From: Leptolinea sp964446955
GTDB lineage: Bacteria; Chloroflexota; Anaerolineae; Anaerolineales; Anaerolineaceae
DNA: 64,000 nt
Direction: 5' to 3'
Assembly: GCA_964446955.1 (NCBI GenBank)
Contig: CAYUQJ010000003.1
Span: 310,001-374,000 of the forward strand
The position numbers and the translations under genes are program-made. How positions within the stretch are numbered: position 1 is the first letter of the stretch; every line of letters begins with the position of its first letter. Below are positions 41,509-49,269 of this stretch, piece by piece. Below the pieces are notes generated by a model. It saw only the letters and a program-made list of their open reading frames with translations. It was not told the DNA's origin and made no database searches.

Positions 41509-41543
41509 GCCAGGCGGTATTCTGGTGGTCAGAGCCGCCTGGC
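41509..41543 (+). promoter_or_regulatory. Intergenic hairpin after the modifier gene
   Basis: A perfect 9-bp GC-rich stem (GCCAGGCGG / CCGCCTGGC) with a 17-base loop. It is followed by TACCATTTTCATT, not a full T-run, so partial termination or mRNA stabilisation of the 5' segment are both possible. Confidence 0.5.
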
Positions 41544-41565
41544 TACCATTTTCATTGAGGTATCA

Positions 41566-42213
41566 GTGAACCAGACTTCACAGATTCGAGTTGCCATGGA
41601 CAGCAATCGTAAGTTCAGACATCACAGGGCACCGTATTACCGTGCCCAGGCGTGGCAGCCCCTTGACTCGAATGACCTGGGTAGACCGGCTGTCCATATC
41701 TTTCTAACCCAGCGGGCATTCGTGCGTATTTGTATGCACGCAGGTTCAGACCTGAAAAACGAAGTTGGGGGTTGGCTGGCCGGAAAAAACTATATCGATA
41801 AGGAAACAGGCAAGCAGTTCATTGTAATCAACACAATTCTGCCCGCCGAGTTTACCGTCAAAGGGAGTGCTTTTCTGACGTTCACGCAGGAAAGCCAGGT
41901 TAACATGCACGCAAAAATGGCGGATTCCTACCCGGATCTTATGCTGCTGGGATGGTTTCATACCCATCCACGTATGGGCATTTTCTATTCGGAATGGGAC
42001 CGCTGGCTGCATGAGAATTTCTTTCCGGAACCGTGGCAGGTTGGGCTTGTCATAGAACCTTACAGCGCTTCAGGAGGATTTTTCCAGAAGCAAATGGATG
42101 GGACACTGGATACCCGTCACTACTTCGGTTTTTACGAGCTTTTTCAACGGCGCAGACGGTCTATTGTGCACTGGCGCAACCTGGCTCCGGTTGAGAAGCT
42201 GTTGGAAACATGA
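41566..42213 (+). CDS. JAMM/JAB-type isopeptidase (deconjugase)
   Basis: A 215-residue metalloprotease of the MPN+ class. The zinc site is complete: Glu66 in NEVGGWLAG, His132 and His134 in GWFHTHP, Ser142 and Asp145 in FYSEWD (HxHx7SxxD). This is the fold of eukaryotic Rpn11 and CSN5. The first 40 residues form an extra basic stretch, and the C-terminus ends in an Arg-rich helix. Because the free modifier already ends in glycine, its task is more likely removal of modifier from targets, or cutting after Gly88 of the E2 fusion. The GTG start has GAGG (41557-41560) five bases ahead. Confidence 0.92.
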   Translation: MNQTSQIRVAMDSNRKFRHHRAPYYRAQAWQPLDSNDLGRPAVHIFLTQRAFVRICMHAGSDLKNEVGGWLAGKNYIDKETGKQFIVINTILPAEFTVKGSAFLTFTQESQVNMHAKMADSYPDLMLLGWFHTHPRMGIFYSEWDRWLHENFFPEPWQVGLVIEPYSASGGFFQKQMDGTLDTRHYFGFYELFQRRRRSIVHWRNLAPVEKLLET

Positions 42214-42222
42214 GAGGCAATT

Positions 42223-43080
42223 ATGAGCCGATTTATGAAAATCTATTACTATGCTGTGCTGGGAGGAATTGGTGGTTTACTGGCATGGCAGGTGAGCAAT
42301 CTGATGGGTTTGTCTTTCACCGACAGCCTGTATTTCAATTCGCTTGTTGTGGGAGGATTCATCGGTTTCCTGATCGGATTTATGATCGGAGCGGTTGAAG
42401 GTATTTCTGCCCACAATCCACAGAAAGCACTGCTATCCGGAGCTATCATTGGCGGGCTGGGATTGATTGGCGGTGCGATCGGATTACCCATTGCTGAGGG
42501 ACTTTTCCAGGTTGTCGGTGGATATGATTGGGCTCGTCCATTGGGGTGGGGGTTGTTCGGGCTTCTGACCGGTACAGCCGCCGCGTTCAAGAGTGGCGCG
42601 CAGATCTGGAAAGGGGCAGTGGGTGGATTGGCCGGAGGTATCATTGGAGGATTGCTGCTTGAGTTTTCTCGTGCCAATCTTTCAGATCCGCTATTGGGTA
42701 AGGCTGCCGGTTTGATGCTAATGGGCGCGGCTGTTGGCGGCTGTATCGCATTGATCGTGTACACCCTTTCCAGGGCGTGGTTTGAAGTAAAGAACGGTAA
42801 ATTAAAGGGCACGGAATTTATTCTGGATAAGTTCCTTCAGGCCAATGGACCGGCGGCCATAATCGGCAGCAGTTCACTAAAAGCGGATATTGCCATCCCC
42901 GATCCAGATATATCACCCCAGCATGCCATGTTACAGGGCGGAGGAGAGTTCTTTAACCTGAAGGATATGAGCATGACTGGAACGTTTGTCAACAACAGGC
43001 GTGTGGAACAAACCCGTCTGTCCAACCAGCAGGTGGTCCGGATGGGCAACACCGAGTTGGAATATCACGAAAAGAGGTAG
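42223..43080 (+). CDS. Glycine-rich multi-pass membrane protein with C-terminal FHA domain
   Basis: A 285-residue protein. Residues 1-185 hold about six hydrophobic helices with GxxxG-like glycine zippers (GGIGGLL, GGFIGFLIGF, GGLGLIGGAIG, GGLAGGIIGG). Residues about 197-285 form a cytoplasmic FHA domain, with IIGSSS where most FHA proteins have IGR, SPQHA for the SxxH motif and MTGTFVNN for the NG motif. The missing Arg and Asn make phosphothreonine binding uncertain; another ligand is possible. It starts ten bases after the JAMM gene and ends four bases before the VWA gene, so it belongs to the operon. Confidence 0.82.
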   Translation: MSRFMKIYYYAVLGGIGGLLAWQVSNLMGLSFTDSLYFNSLVVGGFIGFLIGFMIGAVEGISAHNPQKALLSGAIIGGLGLIGGAIGLPIAEGLFQVVGGYDWARPLGWGLFGLLTGTAAAFKSGAQIWKGAVGGLAGGIIGGLLLEFSRANLSDPLLGKAAGLMLMGAAVGGCIALIVYTLSRAWFEVKNGKLKGTEFILDKFLQANGPAAIIGSSSLKADIAIPDPDISPQHAMLQGGGEFFNLKDMSMTGTFVNNRRVEQTRLSNQQVVRMGNTELEYHEKR

Positions 43081-43083
43081 ACC

Positions 43084-44229
43084 GTGATGATAATGCGAAA
43101 TTTTCTCAGTAAGGTGGTATCCATCCTGGTAATTGCCGGGTTGCTGATGGCCTTCACTCCCATGGCAAGCCCTGTTGAGCAGGCAAATGATCTCGTGATC
43201 AACATCACCCAGGTTGATAATTCCAAGTTTCCTCTGGTAACCGTTTATGTTTCTGTGGTCAATTCCAAAGGGGAACCTGTAGCTGTCAATCCGAATGCTC
43301 TCATAATCCAGGAAAACGGGAAGACTATTCCGGCAAACAATCTTGAAGGTGCCGGGGAAGTCGGTCCATTAACAACATTGCTGGTAATGGATATTTCGGG
43401 AAGTATGAATAAGGGGGGAAAACTGGATGCTGCGAAAGCAGTTGCCAAGGAGTATGTTCAACAGATGCGGGATGGCGATATGGCTGGTATTGTACTGTTC
43501 AATACCTCTGTTCGAACGCTTCAGGTTCTAAAAAGTGGCAAAGCTGATCTGCTTGCTGCTATCGATGAGATCTCGGCGGGTGGTGATACAGCCATGTATG
43601 ACGCGCTTGTTTCTTCTGTTGAGATGTTGAATTCCGTTTCAGGCCGGAAAGCGATCCTGGTTTACACCGATGGACTGGACAATCGGAGTTCCGCCAGTCT
43701 GGAAACTGTGATATCCAAAATCGGAACCGGTGGATTGACTATATCAACGGTCGGTTTTGGCGATGTTTCCAAAGATCTGGGATCTCAAGAATCATTGGAT
43801 GAGGCGTCATTAAAACGCCTTGCCATGGAGTCAGGTGGGCGCTACGGATTTGCCGCTAACAATGATGAGTTGAGTGCCTTATATGCGTCGTATGGACATA
43901 CCATGCGCAGCGAATATGCACTGACATACCAGTCTCCTTATGGCCTACGAAATGGCCTCAACCGTTCATTGACTGTCACATTGGACCCTGCATACAGTGG
44001 AGGGGCTCTTTCCGGGGCATCTGCGACATACAATCCCGGCGGGTTGATACCTGAAGTTCCGGTGAGCGGTTCATGGTCAATCTTCTTCATCTTTCTGGCC
44101 GTTTTGGGTTTACTGGCAGCCGGTCCCATGCTTCTGCCACTTGCCCAGGAACGAATCCAAAAACCGAGAAGCAATGTCAATGTAAAAATGCGTCAAACCA
44201 AAAAAGTAGCGATCAAGTTCAAGGACTAA
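43084..44229 (+). CDS. Membrane-anchored extracytoplasmic VWA-domain protein
   Basis: A 381-residue protein with a signal peptide or anchor (about residues 8-28), a beta-rich N-terminal domain (about 35-95), a von Willebrand A domain (about 96-275) with a complete metal-dependent adhesion site (DISGS at 103-107, Thr169, Asp196), a beta domain, a C-terminal membrane helix (about 331-353) and a short basic cytoplasmic tail. It would bind a protein partner outside the membrane through a metal ion. GTG 43084 or ATG 43087 start it, behind GAGG. It is the last gene of the conjugation operon, directly followed by a terminator. Confidence 0.88.
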   Translation: MMIMRNFLSKVVSILVIAGLLMAFTPMASPVEQANDLVINITQVDNSKFPLVTVYVSVVNSKGEPVAVNPNALIIQENGKTIPANNLEGAGEVGPLTTLLVMDISGSMNKGGKLDAAKAVAKEYVQQMRDGDMAGIVLFNTSVRTLQVLKSGKADLLAAIDEISAGGDTAMYDALVSSVEMLNSVSGRKAILVYTDGLDNRSSASLETVISKIGTGGLTISTVGFGDVSKDLGSQESLDEASLKRLAMESGGRYGFAANNDELSALYASYGHTMRSEYALTYQSPYGLRNGLNRSLTVTLDPAYSGGALSGASATYNPGGLIPEVPVSGSWSIFFIFLAVLGLLAAGPMLLPLAQERIQKPRSNVNVKMRQTKKVAIKFKD

Positions 44230-44252
44230 ATCTGATCGTAAAAAACAAGCTT

Positions 44253-44291
44253 GCCGGTCTCATAAAGAATTATTGAGACCGGCTTTTTTTT
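44253..44291 (+). terminator. Strong terminator of the conjugation operon
   Basis: A perfect 10-bp stem (GCCGGTCTCA / TGAGACCGGC) with an 11-base loop and eight Ts. It marks the end of the transcript starting near 37570. Confidence 0.92.
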
Positions 44292-44341
44292 GACTTATTT
44301 TCCTGAATGAACAGGTTAAATGCTATCAAACCAGAATTTTT

Positions 44342-47300
44342 TTAGTCGGTTTGATTTTCATGGACGCAAATGGCATCTCTGCCGCTTGTTTTCGCCTGGT
44401 AAAGGACTTTATCTGCCAATTCAAAAAGCTGTTTGATTGTTTGAATTTCCCTGTAGTATGCCGCTACACCAATGGACGCGGTTATATGGATTTCTTTTCC
44501 TTTTATCTCCACAGCGCGGGATTTCAAAGACCGCCGAAAGCGTTCAGCCGCCTCCCGTGCATGGTCAAGCGGGGTATCTGGCAGAAGAATGGCGAATTCA
44601 TCACCACCATATCGTGTGATCAGATCGATCTGGCGAAAAACGCTTCGACAGCAATCCGCCGTTTCGCATATCAATTGGTCGCCAGCAAAATGACCGTATT
44701 CATCGTTGACCTGTTTTAAGAAGTCAATGTCTATCACAAGCAACGACAGAGGTGCGCTGGTTCGCAGGGAACGATTGATCTCTCTCTGGCCGAGTTCCTC
44801 AAATCCTCGTCGATTATAGAGTCCCGTGAGCGCGTCTGATAGTGCGATCTGCTGTACTTCTGCGTGCAGTTGCGCGTTTCTGATCGCAGCCGTCACCGTA
44901 TCGGCGAAACTTACCAGGGTATTCAAATCGTTTTCATCAAAAACCTGGGCTTCTGGAGCAGAAAGCTCAATTAATCCAAATAATCTATCTTTTTGAAGCA
45001 GGGGCGCAATTATCCAACTTTTATGTCGGATGATTTCATACTTTTGGTCCCGATCATTGTATGATTTTTCCGTTGTAACATCGTTGAACAAACGAGCCTT
45101 TTTTTCATCAGCCACCAATCCAGTTATTCCCTCGTGATTATTTGTTTTGATGGTAAAAATCGCAGGATCATCAAATCCGTACTGTGCCCGAACGTGAAAG
45201 CCTTTTCTTTTGGGGTCAAGTTGAAAAAGAAGACCACCTCTTGCGGATGGAATCGCACCTACGGCTGCTTTGAGAATTCTCTCCAAAACTTCTTGCAAGT
45301 CCAATGTTGCGGTTAACATGGAAGCGGCCTTGCGTAAGTTTTCCGCCTCTCTGGCCTTGCTGTCGGCTTTATGGATGGACAAGTTCTTTGAGAGCGAGAG
45401 AGAGATCTGGTCAATGATTTGTGTGAAAAAGCAGGTTTCCTTATGTGAAAATTCATGAGTATCGACAAACCCGAAGGAAATCGATCCAATACGGATGCCA
45501 TCCATATTCAAGGCCTGGAGGAAAAATGCATTGAATGGGTTGGTTGGGTGGTTTTTCTCCGGATAACTGTCTGCGGATCGACAGTTCCCAATTATTGTTG
45601 GGTGAGCCGCGAACTTTAAGCTGGATTCAGGGTTTTGAATAATTCTGTCTATGTCGGAAAAAATTTCTGGCTTATTGGCCGCAGCATATCCGTTCATGAT
45701 CTTTCGAATGTATGGATCAGAGAATGCGATCAGACAACCATCCAAAGACAGTGCCTTCACGATCAGATTAACCTGATCAATTAACATTTGTTTCAAATCA
45801 CAGGTTTTAAGCGAGATTTGTGTGAGCTGATTCAGGATATCCATCTGGAAATCATGTTGTTGCAGACGCTCGATCAATCGTGTATTTTCCAGGGCCTTTG
45901 ACGCTCGCTCTGCGTACGCCAGGAGAACTCTTTGGGCTTTCTCATTAAAACCATTAATTATGGGACTTTCAAGATTTAAGACGCCTATGATCTCATCACC
46001 GATCTTGAAGGGAATATCAAATTCGGAACGGGTCAAATGAGAATCCCGATAATATCGTGGATCGTTTTCAACATCTGGAACATAAATGGGTTTCTTTTCC
46101 CTGATCGCCGCAACAGTCAGTCCAGTTTTACTAACCAGCGGAAAGGAATTTGATCGATCCAGCGAATACCCGGATTGTGAGACATGAACCAATTCATCAG
46201 TAGACTCGTCGATCAACAAAACAGCGACATGGGCGCTTGCAAAGTCCTGATGGACTGTACTTGTAATCTGCTCAGCCAGGGATTTAATATCACCGGTCGC
46301 GCTCAATAATGCGGTTGATGCCCGGAAAAGCGCGGCAGCCTCATCCGCCTGTTGTTGTAGATCTTCATGTAATCTGGCATTCACAACGGCTGAGGCTGCG
46401 AGATCAGCGAAAGCCTGAAGATGTGCGGCGTCTTTCTGACAAAAGAAATCGGGAGTTCCACAATCCAGATTGATGATGCCGATCACTTGCCCCTGATGAC
46501 GTAAAGGAGCACCAACATAAGAAAGAAGCCAGGCAAATTCCGGTGAGCTTTGCCATCCGGGATATTTTCGGGTATTCGGGATAGCCTTTGGAAGGCCATC
46601 CTCTATCATCTGTACCATGGATGAGAATTCTTCAACACGCATCGAAATTTGCATGGTGAAATCATGAAGCTCTTTTGTTTTATAGCCTCTTGACCTGACT
46701 ACATGGACTCTGTTGTTATCGATCAGCATGATGTTGGCTGCATCATGCGGCACCACCCGTTGAGCCAATTCAAGGATTGTATCCAGGACATCATCCAGTT
46801 TTAAGGAACTGCTAATTGCCGCAGCAGAACTGACAAGAGCTTCTGCCAGAGTACGTTCCTCTTCCCCTATTTTTTGTAGTTTTTCTTCTTCAGTGACATC
46901 GCGGCTGATGATTAGTATTCCAAAAGGTTTTTTATCTGGACCAATGATTAAACCGGCATCAGTCTCTTTGCGAAACTCAGTTCCATCTTTCTTGAGGGCA
47001 GTAAACCGGAGCCTTTTTATACTCCGTTCTTTTTTTATTGACTGAATGGCTTTGTAAACTAATGGTATATCATGGGCTGCGATTATTGTTTCACGTCGAA
47101 AGTCTGCTTTGGTGATTTCATCCGGCGAATACCCATGCATGTCGGCTGCATAGTTGTTCGTGAAAACATACCTCCCATCCAGAGTTTGTAACATCACACC
47201 CACTGGAATGGAATTAAGAATCGTTTCCAGAAATGCCCGATTCCCTTTTCCCAGGAGGGCTTCGGCCATGACCTGATACTGATCAATAGCGGATTCATTT

Positions 47301-47371
47301 ATTTCTGGAAAAGCTTTTTTTGATCTTGGATCCATCATGCTTAATCCGCTCATTTTTACCGGTTTTAGCAT
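44342..47371 (-). CDS. PAS/multi-GAF diguanylate cyclase
   Basis: A 1009-residue soluble signalling protein: a PAS domain (about residues 50-165), about four GAF-like domains in tandem (about 180-840), and a C-terminal GGDEF domain (about 845-1005) with an intact active site in RYGGDEFAILLPD. The sequence RQID lies five residues before GGDEF and forms an RxxD inhibitory site, so it should make cyclic di-GMP under product inhibition. No HD-GYP or EAL domain is attached. Inputs of the GAF domains are unknown. It converges on the conjugation operon and has no close partner gene. Confidence 0.92.
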   Translation of the reverse strand: MLKPVKMSGLSMMDPRSKKAFPEINESAIDQYQVMAEALLGKGNRAFLETILNSIPVGVMLQTLDGRYVFTNNYAADMHGYSPDEITKADFRRETIIAAHDIPLVYKAIQSIKKERSIKRLRFTALKKDGTEFRKETDAGLIIGPDKKPFGILIISRDVTEEEKLQKIGEEERTLAEALVSSAAAISSSLKLDDVLDTILELAQRVVPHDAANIMLIDNNRVHVVRSRGYKTKELHDFTMQISMRVEEFSSMVQMIEDGLPKAIPNTRKYPGWQSSPEFAWLLSYVGAPLRHQGQVIGIINLDCGTPDFFCQKDAAHLQAFADLAASAVVNARLHEDLQQQADEAAALFRASTALLSATGDIKSLAEQITSTVHQDFASAHVAVLLIDESTDELVHVSQSGYSLDRSNSFPLVSKTGLTVAAIREKKPIYVPDVENDPRYYRDSHLTRSEFDIPFKIGDEIIGVLNLESPIINGFNEKAQRVLLAYAERASKALENTRLIERLQQHDFQMDILNQLTQISLKTCDLKQMLIDQVNLIVKALSLDGCLIAFSDPYIRKIMNGYAAANKPEIFSDIDRIIQNPESSLKFAAHPTIIGNCRSADSYPEKNHPTNPFNAFFLQALNMDGIRIGSISFGFVDTHEFSHKETCFFTQIIDQISLSLSKNLSIHKADSKAREAENLRKAASMLTATLDLQEVLERILKAAVGAIPSARGGLLFQLDPKRKGFHVRAQYGFDDPAIFTIKTNNHEGITGLVADEKKARLFNDVTTEKSYNDRDQKYEIIRHKSWIIAPLLQKDRLFGLIELSAPEAQVFDENDLNTLVSFADTVTAAIRNAQLHAEVQQIALSDALTGLYNRRGFEELGQREINRSLRTSAPLSLLVIDIDFLKQVNDEYGHFAGDQLICETADCCRSVFRQIDLITRYGGDEFAILLPDTPLDHAREAAERFRRSLKSRAVEIKGKEIHITASIGVAAYYREIQTIKQLFELADKVLYQAKTSGRDAICVHENQTD

Positions 47372-47421
47372 GAGTATAGATTATTTTGTTACACCATGCA
47401 TCCGCGCATAGCTAACCCAGA

Positions 47422-49269
47422 CTATTTCGTTTCTTCTGAAGGATTTTCTGTTTTGGATGAAGATTGAAAAGCCAGTGGGTTATATGCTTCATTCATCTGG
47501 TCACGGAATTGGCGTGTGTAGAGGTGATAGTACTTGCCGCCCTTGCGTAATAATTGAGAATGAGTGCCAATTTCCGCAATAGCCCCATCCTCAATAACAA
47601 GGATACGATCAGCCTTTTTTATGGTGGAAAGACGGTGGGCGATGATGAAGCTGGTCCGGCCGCTCATGAGTGTTTCCATCCCTTGCTGGATCTGCGCCTC
47701 TGTAAGTGTGTCCACTGAACTTGTGGCTTCATCCATCACAAATATCTCCGGGTCTGCCAGAATGGCACGTGCCAGACTTATTAGCTGTTTTTGTCCAACG
47801 GATAAAAGATTACCGCCTTCACCAACCGGTTCATCGTACTTTTTGGGAAATTTTTCGATGAAAACCACCGCGCCTGCCATTCTTGCGGCAGCTTCCACTT
47901 CTTCCCGGCTGGCATTCAGTTTTCCATAGCGAATGTTTTCTGCTATAGTCCCGGAGAAGAGATGGGGCGTTTGGAGTACCACACCGATCCTTGATTGAAC
48001 GGCTAGAAGAGAATAATCGCGGTAATCACAATCACCGATCCTGATTGATCCAGCCGTAGGTTCATAGAACCGACACAGGAGATTGACTATAGTAGTTTTT
48101 CCACCGCCCGTCGGTCCGACAAGCGCGATTGTTTCTCCGCGTTTGACTGTCAGTGTAAAGTCTTTCAAAACAGGATTGCCATCGTCATAGTTAAACGAAA
48201 CATGGTCGAATTGGATATCCCCGGTGAGTTGACCAGGATCAACCGCGCCGGCTTTATCCTTTATGTCCGGTACAGCATCCACCAGCGAGAAGATCCGTTC
48301 GGCTGAGGCAATGGAAAGCTGGATTTCCGCGAATACACGGGCAAGGTCCTGTACCGGCCACATCATAAATGTGATATACGAGATAAATGCCTGAATGCTT
48401 CCTATAGACATCATGCCATTTCCGTATGTTACGCCGGTATACCAGACTATGGCTCCCACTGCGGCGGCAGAGATGATCTGAACGGTGGGAAGGAATAACG
48501 CGCTCAGCCAGGCGGCGCGATAGCTGGCTTTGTACATCTCACCTGTGATTCCACTGAATTCATCGAGGTTACCGGTCTCGCGTCCCAGTGATTTGACAAT
48601 CCGGACGCCGGTAATGTTTTCATTAAATGCGCCTGTGATGCGTGAGTTTAACTTGCGAACAGTCCTATATGAATGCAGTATCCGCCGGCGGAACTGGACA
48701 GCTACATAGACGAGAAAAGGAATAAGAACCAGCACAATGAGAGCCATCTGCCAGTTAATGATGAACATGAAAACCAGAGATGTTGTGATGTTCATTACCG
48801 CCCAGGTCGTATCCACCAGTCCCCAGGTGACCAGTTCGGCGACGCGGTCAGAATCAGATGTTACCCGTGACATGATCCATCCGACAGGTGTCTTGCTGTA
48901 ATAAGAGAGTGATAGCTCCTGAAGATGGTTGAACATTTCCTTGCGGAGGTCATACCGCACGCGTTCCCCCAGAATTCCAGCCAGATAAATAAAACCAAAT
49001 ACCATTACCGCCTGGAGAAGGGTTAAGGCGCCATATATATAGAAGATACGGATGAGAGCCTCAATATCTTTCGGGATGATACCGGTATCGATGATCTGTT
49101 TCCCCAGGTAGGTGAAGTAGGCATCAAGAATTGACACCAACATGATGGTGAATAGAAACCCTGCCACCCAGCGCCAGTGTGGTTTTGTTAAACCTAAAAT
49201 CCGCTGGAACGTTTTTCCACTAAATTGGGTTTGAAAGTCTTCTTCCTCAAACGAATCAATCTCTGACAC
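47422..49269 (-). CDS. ABC exporter half-transporter (consensus-ATPase subunit of a heterodimer)
   Basis: A 615-residue half-transporter with a six-helix membrane domain (about residues 30-320) and an ATPase domain (about 350-595): Walker A GPTGGGKTT, Walker B IFVMDEATSSVD with the catalytic Glu, and a switch His in IAHRLS. The signature reads LLSVGQKQL, deviating from LSGGQ. The partner, encoded next to it with a 14-base overlap, has the opposite pattern: standard signature but Asp for the catalytic Glu. This is the asymmetric layout of heterodimeric exporters such as TM287/288. Drug or lipid export is likely; the substrate is unknown. Confidence 0.92.
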   Translation of the reverse strand: MSEIDSFEEEDFQTQFSGKTFQRILGLTKPHWRWVAGFLFTIMLVSILDAYFTYLGKQIIDTGIIPKDIEALIRIFYIYGALTLLQAVMVFGFIYLAGILGERVRYDLRKEMFNHLQELSLSYYSKTPVGWIMSRVTSDSDRVAELVTWGLVDTTWAVMNITTSLVFMFIINWQMALIVLVLIPFLVYVAVQFRRRILHSYRTVRKLNSRITGAFNENITGVRIVKSLGRETGNLDEFSGITGEMYKASYRAAWLSALFLPTVQIISAAAVGAIVWYTGVTYGNGMMSIGSIQAFISYITFMMWPVQDLARVFAEIQLSIASAERIFSLVDAVPDIKDKAGAVDPGQLTGDIQFDHVSFNYDDGNPVLKDFTLTVKRGETIALVGPTGGGKTTIVNLLCRFYEPTAGSIRIGDCDYRDYSLLAVQSRIGVVLQTPHLFSGTIAENIRYGKLNASREEVEAAARMAGAVVFIEKFPKKYDEPVGEGGNLLSVGQKQLISLARAILADPEIFVMDEATSSVDTLTEAQIQQGMETLMSGRTSFIIAHRLSTIKKADRILVIEDGAIAEIGTHSQLLRKGGKYYHLYTRQFRDQMNEAYNPLAFQSSSKTENPSEETK

